Positions 33,194 to 42,458 are shown, numbered from the stretch's first letter. The stretch is 64,000 bases of DNA from Polaromonas sp. (GCA_030683705.1 JAUXPP010000062.1:1-64000); one strand, 5' to 3'. A program made the numbers and translations. Notes: generated from the sequence alone by a model not told the origin.

Positions 33194-34240
33194 ATGTTGC
33201 AGGAACGCATCGAAGCCCGCTGGATAGACTGTTTTGCCGAGGCCTTTGGCCTGTGCGGCGTCAAGCCCGGCGACACGGCCGCCATCCTGTCCGAGACGCA
33301 GTCGCGCACGGTCAATGTGCAGCTCGCCGAGCTGGCGCTGGCCAGGCTGGGGGCGCGGGCCTTCCATCTGGTGCTGGCCTCGCCGCGGCTGGCTGCACCG
33401 GTGCCGGTGCGTTCCACCGGCGCGTCGGATGCCATAGACCAGCTCGCTCCGGTTGTGCAGGCGCTGGCCGCCTGCACCTTTGTGGCCGATCTCACGGTCG
33501 AGGGCCTGTTGCACGCCGCCGAACTGCCCGACATTTTGAAGGGCGGGGCGCGTGTGCTGATGGTCTCCAACGAACACCCGGAAATCCTCGAGCGCTGCGT
33601 GCCCGATCCGGCGCTCGAACCCAAAGTCAAGGCCGGCATCAAGCGGCTGCGCAGCGCCACAAGCATGCGTGTGACTTCGCCGGCGGGCACCGACCTGGCC
33701 ATTTCGCTGGTGGGTGCGCAGGCCGGCGGCGGCTGGGGCTACACCGCCCGACCCGGCACCATTTCGCACTGGCCGGGTGGCCTGTGCCTGGCTTTTCCGG
33801 CCAAAGGCAGCGTCAACGGCAGGCTGGTGCTGGCACCGGGCGACGTCAACCTGACCTTCAAGCGTTATCTGGAGCAGCCCGTGGTGCTGACGATAGAAAA
33901 TGACTTCGTGACCGACATCGCCGGCCAGCACCTCGATGCCGACCTGATGCGCAGCTACTGGGCCGCCTGGGGTGACCGCGAGGCCTATGCCGTGTCGCAT
34001 GTGGGCTGGGGCATGAACCCGAAGGCGCGCTGGGATGCCATGGCCATGTACGACAAGAAGGATTTCAACGGCACCGAACTGCGCGCCTTTGCCGGCAACT
34101 TCCTGTATTCAACCGGCGCCAACGAAGTGGCCGGCCGCCACACCCTGGGGCATTTCGACCTGCCGCTGCGCGGCTGCACCGTGGCGCTGGACGGCCAGGT
34201 GGTGGTGGACGCCGGGCAACTGTGCGGCGAACTGGGCTGA
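33194..34240 (+). CDS. NicX-like 2,5-dihydroxypyridine 5,6-dioxygenase (M29 family fold)
   Basis: This 348-residue protein (NicX is about 350) resembles 2,5-dihydroxypyridine dioxygenase, an Fe(II) ring-cleaving enzyme of nicotinate degradation related to M29 aminopeptidases. The residues expected for the iron site are visible in SHVGWGMNPKARW (His) and RHTLGHFD (His-x-Asp), and a YSTGANEV segment follows the family pattern. It starts at MLQERIEARWIDCF behind a short gap after the flavin reductase. No nicA/nicB hydroxylase, maleamate amidase or maleate isomerase gene is visible, so the ring substrate may differ. The dihydroxypyridine label is therefore family-level only. Confidence 0.8.
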   Translation: MLQERIEARWIDCFAEAFGLCGVKPGDTAAILSETQSRTVNVQLAELALARLGARAFHLVLASPRLAAPVPVRSTGASDAIDQLAPVVQALAACTFVADLTVEGLLHAAELPDILKGGARVLMVSNEHPEILERCVPDPALEPKVKAGIKRLRSATSMRVTSPAGTDLAISLVGAQAGGGWGYTARPGTISHWPGGLCLAFPAKGSVNGRLVLAPGDVNLTFKRYLEQPVVLTIENDFVTDIAGQHLDADLMRSYWAAWGDREAYAVSHVGWGMNPKARWDAMAMYDKKDFNGTELRAFAGNFLYSTGANEVAGRHTLGHFDLPLRGCTVALDGQVVVDAGQLCGELG

Positions 34241-34243
34241 AGC

Positions 34244-35026
34244 ATGTTGCTGCCGGCGTTTATCGAGCAGGGCGAAGGCGACACCGCGGTTTTTCTGCTG
34301 CATGGTGTGGGTGGCAGCAAGGAGGCGTGGGTCCACAACCAGCCCGTGCTGGCCACGGCCGGTTTCAGGACGATGGCCTGGGACATGCCGGGCTATGGCG
34401 CATCAGCGCCCCTGTCGCCTTGCACCAATGCGCTGCTGGCCGATGCCTTGAAAACGTTGATAGCCCACGTGGGCGCGAGGCGCAACGTGCTGCTGGGCCA
34501 CAGCATGGGCGGCATGATCGCGCAGGAACTGGCGGCGCTACATCCCGAACTGGTGCATGGCCTGGTGCTGTACAGCACGTCGCCGGCTTTCGGCAAGGCT
34601 GACGGCAGCTGGCAACAGCAGTTCCTGCAAAGCCGTTTCGCACCGCTGGACCAGGGGGTGGGCATGGAAGGATTGGCCAGAAAAATAGTCCCGGGCATGT
34701 TCGCGCCCGACGCCGATCCGGCGCGGCTGGCTGAAGCCGCTGCGCTGATGTCCCGCGTGCCCGCGGAAAGTTACCGCGCCGCGCTGTCGGCCATCGTGTC
34801 TTTCAACCGGCTGGCCGAGCTCGCAGCCGTTCGCGTCCCGACCCTGTGTCTGGCCGGTGCCCTGGATATCAACGCGCCGCCCGCGGTGGTCGAAAAAATG
34901 GCCAGCCGCATTTTGGGCGCGCACTACGAATGCCTTCCTGGTGTGGGCCATATCGCCAACATCGAGCAGCCCGCGTTGTTCAACCGCGCGGTGCTGGCCT
35001 TCCTGAAACACCACTTCCCGACCTAA
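34244..35026 (+). CDS. Alpha/beta hydrolase, position of N-formylmaleamate deformylase (NicD-like)
   Basis: This is a 260-residue alpha/beta hydrolase: FLLHGVGGSKEAW (oxyanion region), GHSMGG (Ser nucleophile, residue about 87), an Asp in AGALDINAPP and the catalytic His in GVGHIANIEQP. It lies 3 bases after the dioxygenase gene, so they are translationally coupled. In nicotinate pathways the NicX product is deformylated by an alpha/beta hydrolase (NicD), and this gene occupies that place. The exact substrate is unproven. Confidence 0.85.
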   Translation: MLLPAFIEQGEGDTAVFLLHGVGGSKEAWVHNQPVLATAGFRTMAWDMPGYGASAPLSPCTNALLADALKTLIAHVGARRNVLLGHSMGGMIAQELAALHPELVHGLVLYSTSPAFGKADGSWQQQFLQSRFAPLDQGVGMEGLARKIVPGMFAPDADPARLAEAAALMSRVPAESYRAALSAIVSFNRLAELAAVRVPTLCLAGALDINAPPAVVEKMASRILGAHYECLPGVGHIANIEQPALFNRAVLAFLKHHFPT

Positions 35027-35040
35027 ACCGAGGACCTGCC

Positions 35041-36327
35041 ATGTCTGCCCTGCCTGTTGCTTCACCCCCGGCCGTCCGCTACCTGCCGCCCTCGATTGCT
35101 GGCGACTACAGCGCGCTCACGCCCAAACAAACCGAGTTGCTGGCGATCGCCGCGCGGCTGGGTCGCGAAAAATTTGCGCCGCGCGCGCAGCAGATCGACC
35201 GCGACGCGGTATTTCCCTTCGAGAACTATGCCGACCTGCGGGAGGCCGGCCTGCTCGGGATCTGCGTGCCTGAAGAACACGGCGGCTGGGGCGCCGATTT
35301 CGCCACTTATGTGATGACGGCAGCGGAGATCGGCCGCCATTGCGGCGCGACCGCACTGACGCTGAACATGCATGTGAGCTCGACCATGTGGACCGGCTTC
35401 ATCGCCGACGACCTGGACATGACGCCCGAGCAGCGCGCCAACCACGAGGCGCATCGCAAGGTGCATTACGAGCGCGTGGTGAAGCAGGGCAAGGTCTACT
35501 CGCAGCCGTTTTCCGAGGGCGGTGCCGCGGCCGCCGGCAAGGCGCCTTTTGGAACCCTGGCCAAAAAGGTCGAAGGCGGATACCTCGTCAACGGCAAGAA
35601 AATTTTTGCCTCACTGGCCGGCGCGGCCGACTACTACGGCATTTTGTGCACGCTGGACAAGCCGGGCGCGACCCAGCGCGATTCGCTCTACCTGGCGGTG
35701 GACAAAAACCTCGAGGGTGTCAGCGTCACCGGCGACTGGGACCCGCTGGGCATGCGCGGCACGGTCTCGCGCACGCTGATCTTCAAGGACGTGTTTGTGC
35801 CCGAGATCGAGCGCCTGATTCCCGAGGGGGTGTATGCCCAGGCCGCGCTGCGCTGGCCGCACATGTTCGCCACCCTGTCGCCGACCTATATGGGCATTGC
35901 GCAGGCGGCCTACGACTTCACGGTGCAGTACCTGCGCGGCGAGGTGCCGGGCACGCCGCCGGTCAAGCGCCGCATGTACCCGACCAAGCAGATTGCGGTG
36001 GCGGAAATGAAGGTCCGGCTCGAGCAGACCCGGGCCATCTTTTTGCAGAATGCCCGCGCCGCCCGCGTTGATCCTTCGAAGGAAATCCGCCTGGGGCTGT
36101 ACGCCGCCCACTACACCATCATGGAAAACGCCAACGAGATCTGCCGCCTGGCGGTGCGCACCTGCGGCGGCCAGTCCATGCTCAAGACCCTGCCGCTGGA
36201 GCGCATGTACCGCGATTCACGCTGCGGCTCGCTGATGCTGCCGTGGACCGCCGAACTCTGCATCGACCGGCTCGGCCGCGAATGCCTGTACGAGCCGGGC
36301 GAGCAGGACGAGCAGGCCGTGCTCTAG
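35041..36327 (+). CDS. Acyl-CoA dehydrogenase-fold flavoenzyme, atypical active site
   Basis: This is a 428-residue protein with the acyl-CoA dehydrogenase fold: N-terminal helical domain (REKFAPRAQQIDRD, LLGICVPEEHGGWGADFATYVM), a beta domain (FSEGGAAAAGKAP replacing the usual SEPxAGSD; GYLVNGKKIFASLAGAADYYGIL) and the C-terminal helical domain (RMYRDSRCGSLMLPWTAEL). In the last segment the normal YEGTxEI catalytic-Glu motif is LPWTAEL, so the usual base is not in place. Proteins of this fold without it include flavin-dependent monooxygenases (HpaB/DszC-like). With a flavin reductase at the head of the operon, a monooxygenase role is plausible but unproven. Confidence 0.78.
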   Translation: MSALPVASPPAVRYLPPSIAGDYSALTPKQTELLAIAARLGREKFAPRAQQIDRDAVFPFENYADLREAGLLGICVPEEHGGWGADFATYVMTAAEIGRHCGATALTLNMHVSSTMWTGFIADDLDMTPEQRANHEAHRKVHYERVVKQGKVYSQPFSEGGAAAAGKAPFGTLAKKVEGGYLVNGKKIFASLAGAADYYGILCTLDKPGATQRDSLYLAVDKNLEGVSVTGDWDPLGMRGTVSRTLIFKDVFVPEIERLIPEGVYAQAALRWPHMFATLSPTYMGIAQAAYDFTVQYLRGEVPGTPPVKRRMYPTKQIAVAEMKVRLEQTRAIFLQNARAARVDPSKEIRLGLYAAHYTIMENANEICRLAVRTCGGQSMLKTLPLERMYRDSRCGSLMLPWTAELCIDRLGRECLYEPGEQDEQAVL

Positions 36328-36338
36328 CGGAATCAGCC

Positions 36339-37817
36339 ATGACGGATCTCGCTTCGCTTATCGAGCGGCACGCGCAGCTTTCACCTGACAAGCTGGCGCT
36401 GCACCACGAAGGCCGCGACATCCCTTATGCGCAGCTCTGGCAGCGCATCGAAGCGGCCACCGCCGTGCTGCACGCGGCCGGCGTCCAGCCGGGCGACCGC
36501 GTCGCCTGGCTGGGCCTTAACCATCCCGATGTGCTGGTGTTGCTGTTTGCGCTGGCGCGTCTGGGCGCCATCCTGCTGCCGCTGAACTACCGCCTTGCCA
36601 CGCCCGAACACACGGCCATCCTCGCCCATGCGGGCGTTGGCCTGCTGGTGGTCGACCCGACGCACGCGGACGCCGCCTCAGCCCTGGCGGCGCAGGCCGG
36701 CTGCAACTTTCTGCCGGCAGGTGAACTGGCCGGCCGCGCCTCGGGCGGCGGCGCTCCTGCGCTGGGCGGCAGCGCAGATGCACCAGTGCTGCTGGTCTAT
36801 ACCTCGGGAACCAGCGGCCAGCCCAAGGGTGTGTTGCACAGCCAGTCCGGGCTGGTCTGGAACTGCGTGATCTCCACCCATGCGCACGACCTCGTCCCCG
36901 GTGACCATGTGCTCAGCACGCTGCCCATGTTTCATGTGGGCGGGCTGTGTATCCAGACGCTGCCCGCGCTGCATGCTGGCGCATCAGTCACCTTGCACAG
37001 CCGCTTCGATGCAGGCGCCTGGCTGGCCGATGTAGCGGCGCGGCGGCCGGACTTGTCGCTGCTGGTGCCAGCCACGCTGCGCGCGGTGATCGAACATCCC
37101 GCGTTTGCCGCGGCCGACCTGTCCTCGCTGAGGATGCTGGCCACCGGTTCCTCGGCGATTCCTTCCTCCATGATTGCTGCGTTTCACGCACGCGGCGTGC
37201 CGGTGGGGCAGGTGTATGGCGCCACCGAGACCGGGCCGGTGTCCATCTACTTGCGCCGTGAAGATGCCGTGCAGCGCGCCGGTTCGGCGGGCCGCGCCGG
37301 GCTGCATATCGAGATATGCCTGATGGACGAGCAGGGACGGCCGGTGGCGCCTGGCCAGGTCGGCGAAGTGTGGGTGCGGGGCCCGAATTTGTTGTGCGGC
37401 TACTGGAGAGATCCCGAGAATCCGGCCTTTGCCGACGGCTGGTTCCATACCGGGGACCTGGCGCGTTGCGACGATGCGGGGTTTTACGAGATCGTCGGAC
37501 GCTCCAAGGACATGATCATCTCGGGCGGCGAAAACGTGTACCCGGCGGAGATCGAAAACCTGCTGGCCGACTGTCCGGCGGTTCTCGAAGCGGCCGTGGT
37601 CGGTGAACCCGATGCGCGCTGGGGCGAGGTGGTGGTGGCGGTGGTGGTGCGCAAGCCCGGCGCCGAACTCGATGCGGCACAGGTGATGCAGTTGTTCGAC
37701 GGCCGGCTCGCGCGCTTCAAACACCCGAAACGCATCGTGTTTTGTGATGCCTTGCCCAAAACCGCATTGGGCAAGGTGCAGAAAGCCGGCCTGCTGGCCA
37801 GCCTGGCAAGTCAATAA
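36339..37817 (+). CDS. AMP-binding acyl-CoA synthetase/ligase
   Basis: This is a 492-residue adenylate-forming enzyme that activates a carboxylic acid to an acyl-CoA. It has the P-loop LVYTSGTSGQPKGV, GATETG, GWFHTGDLARCDDAGFYEIVGRSKDMIISGGENVYPAEIE and the C-terminal catalytic Lys in PKTALGKVQK. It is the fifth gene of the flavin reductase operon. Activation of an acid, probably a ring-opened product, would feed the following thiolase and FadJ-type enzymes. It overlaps the convergent FadJ gene by 7 bases. Confidence 0.9.
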   Translation: MTDLASLIERHAQLSPDKLALHHEGRDIPYAQLWQRIEAATAVLHAAGVQPGDRVAWLGLNHPDVLVLLFALARLGAILLPLNYRLATPEHTAILAHAGVGLLVVDPTHADAASALAAQAGCNFLPAGELAGRASGGGAPALGGSADAPVLLVYTSGTSGQPKGVLHSQSGLVWNCVISTHAHDLVPGDHVLSTLPMFHVGGLCIQTLPALHAGASVTLHSRFDAGAWLADVAARRPDLSLLVPATLRAVIEHPAFAAADLSSLRMLATGSSAIPSSMIAAFHARGVPVGQVYGATETGPVSIYLRREDAVQRAGSAGRAGLHIEICLMDEQGRPVAPGQVGEVWVRGPNLLCGYWRDPENPAFADGWFHTGDLARCDDAGFYEIVGRSKDMIISGGENVYPAEIENLLADCPAVLEAAVVGEPDARWGEVVVAVVVRKPGAELDAAQVMQLFDGRLARFKHPKRIVFCDALPKTALGKVQKAGLLASLASQ

Positions 37818-39970
37818 ACCGGCTGGTGCTTGCGGATGGCCGACTTGACGGCATCGCTGAGCACAAAACCCGGACCGTACTTCGCGGCCAGTTCGGCGGC
37901 GCGCTGCTCGAAAGCGTCCATGCCCATGCCATAGATGAACTGCATCGCGCCGCCGGTCCAGGCCGGGAAGCCGATGCCAAAAATCGAGCCGATGTTGGCG
38001 TCGTGCACGCTGGTCAGCACGTTTTCACTGAGGCAGCGCGCGGTTTCCACGGCCTGCCGGTACAGCAGGCGGTCCTTGATGTCGGTGATGTCCCATGTGG
38101 CGCCCGGTTTTTCGAACAGGGTTTTGAGTTCAGGCCACAGTGATTTTTTCGCGCCTTTTTCCTCGGGGTAGTCGTAAAAACCGGCGCCGGCGACACGGCC
38201 ATTGCGGTCGAATTCCTTGACCATGCGTTCCACAATCAATTCACCGGGCGTCGCGATATAGGTTTTGCCTTCGGCGACGTAGTCGGCGCGGGTCTGGTCC
38301 AGCACGTGCACGCTGAGTGACAGCGCGGTTTCGTCCAGCACGGCGAGCGGGCCGACAGGCATGCCGCACTGGATGCCGGCGTTTTCGATGGCGGCCGCCG
38401 GAATGCCTTCGCCCAGCATGGCCGCGCCTTCCATCACAAAGGTGCCGAAGGTGCGGCTGGTGTAGAAGCCGCGCGAGTCATTGACCACAATCGGGATCTT
38501 GCCCAGCGCCTGCACATAGTCGAAGGCGCGCGCCACGGTTTCCTCGTCGGTCTGCTTGCCGCGGATGATCTCGACCAGCTTCATCTTGTCGACCGGGCTG
38601 AAGAAATGGATGCCCAGGAATTTTTCGGGATGCGCGCTCGCCGTGGCCAGGCCGCTGATCGGCAGGGTCGAGGTGTTGGATGCAAAAAATCCGCCGGGTG
38701 CCAGCAAAGGCTCGGCTTGCTGCGTGACCTTGGCCTTGAGGTCGCGGCGCTCGAACACCGCTTCGATGATCAGGTCGCAACCTGCCAGGTCCGTCACCTG
38801 GTCGGTGGCCTGGATGCGCGAGAGCAGGGCGCCCTGCTCGGTCGGGCTCATGCGGCCCTTGTCCACACGCGCCTGCGCGAGTCTGGCGCTGTAGGCCTTG
38901 CCGGCATCGGCCTTGTCCTGGCTCACGTCCCTGAGCACGGTGCTGATGCCGCGGCTGGCCTGGGCCCAGGCAATGCCCGCGCCCATCATGCCGGCCCCCA
39001 GCAGCCCGACTTTCTGCGGCTTGTAACGCGGGACATCTTTCGGGCGCGAGCGGCCCGACTTGATCGCGTTCATGTTGAAGAAAAAGGTGTTGATCATGTT
39101 CTTGGCCACAGGGCTCACGATCAGCCTGGCCAGGTAACGCGACTCGATGCGCAGTGCGGTGTCGAAGTCGACCTGCGCGCCTTCGACCATGGCGGCCAGC
39201 GCGTATTCAGGCGCCGGGTACAGGCCGCGGGTTTTCTGCTTGAGCACGGCCGGGGCCACCGCCAGCATGCCGGCGATTTTCGGGTTGGCCGGTGTGCCGC
39301 CGGGCATCCTGTAGTTCTTGTCGTCCCAGGGGTGGTGGGCCGGCGCGGCTGCGCCGTCATGCCTGGCTATCCAGGCCAGCGCTGCGGGGCGCAGTGCAGC
39401 CGCGTCGGGCACCAGCTCGTGCACCAGGCCCAGTTCCAGCGCTTCATGCGGGTTGAACAGCTTGCTCTCCAGGATGTAAGGCTGGGCACCCATCAGGCCC
39501 AGCAAACGTGTCATCTTGGTGATGCCGCTGGCGCCGGGAATCAGGCCCAGCGTGATTTCGGGCAGGCCAAACTGGATCTTGTCGTCGCCCACCGCCACGC
39601 GGTAGTGGCCAACCAGTGCCACCTCCCAGCCGCCGCCCAGTGCCGTGCCGTTGAGGCAACTGACCACCGGTTTGCCCAGGGCCTCCAGCGTGCGGAAGTT
39701 CTTTTTGGTCTGCTCGATTTCCTGAAACACCTGCGCAGCATCGGAGGTCTGCAAGCGCATGGTCGCCTTGAGGTCGGCGCCGGCAAAAAAAGTGGACTTG
39801 TTTGACGCCAGCACGATGCCGCGAATGGCGTCCTTGTCCTTGACCACCTGCGCGGTGGCTTCGCTCAGGTCTTTCTGCCACTGGGCACACATGGTGTTGA
39901 CGGGTGAACCCTCCTCGTCGAAGGTGAGGGTGGCGATGCCATCGCTGAGTTCGTACTTGATCGTCTTCAT
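37811..39970 (-). CDS. FadB/FadJ-type enoyl-CoA hydratase / 3-hydroxyacyl-CoA dehydrogenase
   Basis: This is a 719-residue bifunctional beta-oxidation enzyme. The N-terminal crotonase domain (about 1-200) shows FFAGADLKATMRLQ and LNGTALGGGWEVALVGHYRV. The NAD-binding domain starts with VGLLGAGMMGAGIAWAQASRGI, and CDLIIEAVFE, HFFSPVDKMKLVEII and the C-terminal dehydrogenase domain follow. The start at [20 protein letters not shown] fuses to the thiolase stop (TGATG), so the two genes are translationally coupled. It supplies the hydration and dehydrogenation steps of the proposed pathway. Confidence 0.93.
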   Translation of the reverse strand: MKTIKYELSDGIATLTFDEEGSPVNTMCAQWQKDLSEATAQVVKDKDAIRGIVLASNKSTFFAGADLKATMRLQTSDAAQVFQEIEQTKKNFRTLEALGKPVVSCLNGTALGGGWEVALVGHYRVAVGDDKIQFGLPEITLGLIPGASGITKMTRLLGLMGAQPYILESKLFNPHEALELGLVHELVPDAAALRPAALAWIARHDGAAAPAHHPWDDKNYRMPGGTPANPKIAGMLAVAPAVLKQKTRGLYPAPEYALAAMVEGAQVDFDTALRIESRYLARLIVSPVAKNMINTFFFNMNAIKSGRSRPKDVPRYKPQKVGLLGAGMMGAGIAWAQASRGISTVLRDVSQDKADAGKAYSARLAQARVDKGRMSPTEQGALLSRIQATDQVTDLAGCDLIIEAVFERRDLKAKVTQQAEPLLAPGGFFASNTSTLPISGLATASAHPEKFLGIHFFSPVDKMKLVEIIRGKQTDEETVARAFDYVQALGKIPIVVNDSRGFYTSRTFGTFVMEGAAMLGEGIPAAAIENAGIQCGMPVGPLAVLDETALSLSVHVLDQTRADYVAEGKTYIATPGELIVERMVKEFDRNGRVAGAGFYDYPEEKGAKKSLWPELKTLFEKPGATWDITDIKDRLLYRQAVETARCLSENVLTSVHDANIGSIFGIGFPAWTGGAMQFIYGMGMDAFEQRAAELAAKYGPGFVLSDAVKSAIRKHQPVY

Positions 39971-41175
39971 CACACTCTTTCCACAATCGTTGCAATGCCC
40001 ATGCCGCCGCCCACACACAGCGTGGCCAGGCCGTAACGCAGCTTGCGCCGGTGCAGCTCGTCGATCAGGGTGCCGAGAATCATGGCGCCGGTCGCGCCCA
40101 GCGGGTGGCCCATGGCGATGGCGCCGCCATTGACATTGACCTTGTCGTGCGGCACTTTCATTTCCTTCATGAAACGCATCACGACCGCGGCAAACGCCTC
40201 GTTGACCTCGAACAGGTCGATCTGGTCTATCGTCAATCCGGCCTTGGCCAGTGCCTTGCGCGCCGCCGGCATCGGGCCGGTCAGCATGATGGTCGGGTCG
40301 GCGCCGCTCAGCGCGGTCGCGACAATGCGGGCGCGCGGCGTGAGGCCGTGGGTTTTTCCGGCGGCTTCCGACCCGACCAGCACGGCCGCCGCGCCGTCCA
40401 CGATGCCCGAGGAGTTGCCGGCGTGGTGCACATGGTGGATGCGCTCGACCTGTGGGTAGCGAGTCAACGCGACCTGGTCGAAGCCCATGCCACCCATCTG
40501 TTCAAACGCGGGCCGGAGCGAGGCCAGGCCTTCCAGTGTGGTGTGCGGCTTGATGAATTCGTCCTGCGCCAGGATGGTCTGGTCGAGAAAGTCCTTCACC
40601 GGCACCATCGACCCGTCGAAATAACCGGCTTCGCGTGCCCTGGCCGCGCGCTTCTGGCTTTCCATCGCGAAGCTGTCCACATCGGCGCGGCTGAAGCCCT
40701 CGAGGGTGGCGATCAGGTCGGCGCCTATGCCCTGCGGCACAAAGCCGGTGGCGCTGTTGGTCTCCGGGTCCTGCGCCCAGGCGCCGCCGTCCGAACCGAT
40801 GGGTACGCGGCTCATGCTTTCGACGCCGCCCGCCACCACCAGGTCTTCCCAGCCGGAGCGCACTTTTTGCGCCGCCATGTTGACGGCTTCCAGGCCGGAG
40901 GCGCAAAAGCGGTTGACCTGCACGCCCGACGCGCGGAAGTCCCAGCCGGCCTTCAGCGCTGCGACCTTGGCAATCACCGATCCCTGCTCGCCGATGGGCG
41001 ACACCACACCCATGACCACGTCGTCCACTTGCGCCGTGTCGAAGCCGTTGCGGCGCTGCAACTCGGTCAGCACGCCGGCCAGCAGGTTGACCGGTTTGAC
41101 CTCGTGCAGGCTGCCGTCTTTTTTGCCCTTGCCGCGCGGCGTACGGATGGCGTCGTAGATGAATGCTTCGGTCAT
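39970..41175 (-). CDS. Acetyl-CoA C-acetyltransferase family thiolase
   Basis: This is a 401-residue thiolase with the nucleophilic Cys in [14 protein letters not shown] (near residue 91), the catalytic His in [15 protein letters not shown] and the second Cys in [13 protein letters not shown]. It is the first gene of a two-gene operon with FadB/J and is divergent from the acyl-CoA dehydrogenase at 41281. It could cleave a 3-ketoacyl-CoA in fatty acid or aromatic-acid degradation; which is not decided by the sequence. Confidence 0.93.
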   Translation of the reverse strand: MTEAFIYDAIRTPRGKGKKDGSLHEVKPVNLLAGVLTELQRRNGFDTAQVDDVVMGVVSPIGEQGSVIAKVAALKAGWDFRASGVQVNRFCASGLEAVNMAAQKVRSGWEDLVVAGGVESMSRVPIGSDGGAWAQDPETNSATGFVPQGIGADLIATLEGFSRADVDSFAMESQKRAARAREAGYFDGSMVPVKDFLDQTILAQDEFIKPHTTLEGLASLRPAFEQMGGMGFDQVALTRYPQVERIHHVHHAGNSSGIVDGAAAVLVGSEAAGKTHGLTPRARIVATALSGADPTIMLTGPMPAARKALAKAGLTIDQIDLFEVNEAFAAVVMRFMKEMKVPHDKVNVNGGAIAMGHPLGATGAMILGTLIDELHRRKLRYGLATLCVGGGMGIATIVERV

Positions 41176-41204
41176 GGGAGGCTCCTGCTGGAAAAGAGGG
41201 TGCA

Positions 41205-41225
41205 GGAACGAGTATATTCATTTCA
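41205..41225. promoter_or_regulatory. Half-site resembling the MarR operator between thiolase and ACAD
   Basis: ATATTCAT at 41214-41221 matches half of the ATGAATATTCAT palindrome at 32636. It lies in the 105-base divergent intergenic region. The left half is not conserved, so shared regulation is only a suggestion. Confidence 0.25.
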
Positions 41226-41280
41226 CCAAGCAACTGCTTTTCATAAATATGGCCCCGGCCTTCAACGCGACAGGTGACCC

Positions 41281-42444
41281 ATGATTGACCGCACCCTTTT
41301 TACCAGCGACCACGAAGCTTTTCGGGATGCCTTCCGCAAGTTCTGCGACAAGGAAATTGCGCCTTTTCATGAGGCATGGGAAGAGCAGGGTTATGTGGAC
41401 CGCGCGGTCTGGAACAAGGCCGGCGAGAACGGCTTTTTGTGCATGACCATGCCGGAAGCTTACGGCGGATCGGGTGCCGACAAGCTGTATTCGGTGGTGC
41501 AGATGGAGGAACTGGCGCGCGGCGGTTACAGCGGCATCGGCTACAGCCTGCACAGCGAAATTGTGGCGCCCTACCTGCTGCACTACGGCACCGAAGCGCA
41601 AAAACTCAAGTACCTGCCCAAACTCGCCAGCGGCGAGATGGTGGGCGCGATTGCGATGAGCGAACCCGCTGCCGGCTCGGATTTGCAGGGCGTCAAGACC
41701 ACCGCCATCCAACAGGCCGACGGCAGTTACCTGCTCAATGGCGGCAAGACCTTCATTACCAACGGCTGGCATGCCGACCTGGTGGTGGTGGTGGCCAAGA
41801 CCAATCCGGCGGCCGGCGCCAAGGGCACCAGTCTGTTGCTGGTCGAGCGTGGCATGCCCGGTTTTTCGGTGGGCAAGCGCCTGAAAAAACTGGGCCTCAA
41901 GGCGCAGGACACGTCAGAGCTGTTTTTCTCCGACGTGAGCGTCCCGGCCGCCAACCTGTTGGGCGGCCAGGCGCATGAAAACCGCGGCTTTATCTGCCTG
42001 ATGGAGCAACTGCCCTGGGAGCGGCTGCAGATCGCCATCACGGCGGAGGCCTCGGCGCAGGCGGCCATCGACTGGACCGTGGACTATGTGAAGGAACGCA
42101 AGGTGTTCGGCCAGCCCGTGGCCAGCTACCAGAACACGCGTTACGCCCTGGCCGAGTTGCAGACGCAGGTGCAGGTGGCGCGCGTCTTCATCGACAAATG
42201 CACCGAACTCCTCGCGGGCGACAAGCTCGACACGGCAACTGCCAGCATGGCCAAGTACTGGACCACCGACCTGCAGTGCAAGGTGATGGACGAGTGTGTG
42301 CAGCTGTTCGGCGGTTACGGCTACATGTGGGAATACCCGATCACGCGCGCTTATGCTGACGCGCGTGTGCAGCGGATTTACGGCGGCACCAACGAGATCA
42401 TGAAGGAAGTTATCTCGCGCGCGATGGGGTTGGCCGCCAGGTAG
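41281..42444 (+). CDS. Acyl-CoA dehydrogenase
   Basis: This is a 387-residue acyl-CoA dehydrogenase of ordinary type: FLCMTMPEAYGGSGADKLYSV, MSEPAAGSDLQGVKTTA, LNGGKTFITNGWHAD, QLPWERLQIAITAEASAQAAIDW and the C-terminal RIYGGTNEIMKEVISRAMG. This resembles the long-chain/isovaleryl type, in which the base Glu lies on helix G; the assignment of that residue here is inference. It lies divergent to the thiolase-FadJ operon and should supply the first oxidation step. It is followed by a minus-oriented terminator. Confidence 0.92.
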   Translation: MIDRTLFTSDHEAFRDAFRKFCDKEIAPFHEAWEEQGYVDRAVWNKAGENGFLCMTMPEAYGGSGADKLYSVVQMEELARGGYSGIGYSLHSEIVAPYLLHYGTEAQKLKYLPKLASGEMVGAIAMSEPAAGSDLQGVKTTAIQQADGSYLLNGGKTFITNGWHADLVVVVAKTNPAAGAKGTSLLLVERGMPGFSVGKRLKKLGLKAQDTSELFFSDVSVPAANLLGGQAHENRGFICLMEQLPWERLQIAITAEASAQAAIDWTVDYVKERKVFGQPVASYQNTRYALAELQTQVQVARVFIDKCTELLAGDKLDTATASMAKYWTTDLQCKVMDECVQLFGGYGYMWEYPITRAYADARVQRIYGGTNEIMKEVISRAMGLAAR

Positions 42445-42458
42445 CCCGGTTCCAGCAT

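Noticed and set aside
34447-34465. Repeat-like CTTGAAAACGTTGATAGC inside the alpha/beta hydrolase gene
   Set aside because: It lacks the GCTAT start and the downstream GCGC part, and lies in conserved coding sequence, so it is probably a chance match.
36243-36338. N-terminal extension of the acyl-CoA ligase frame
   Set aside because: It overlaps the preceding flavoenzyme gene, and the family start and the ATG at 36339 fit better.
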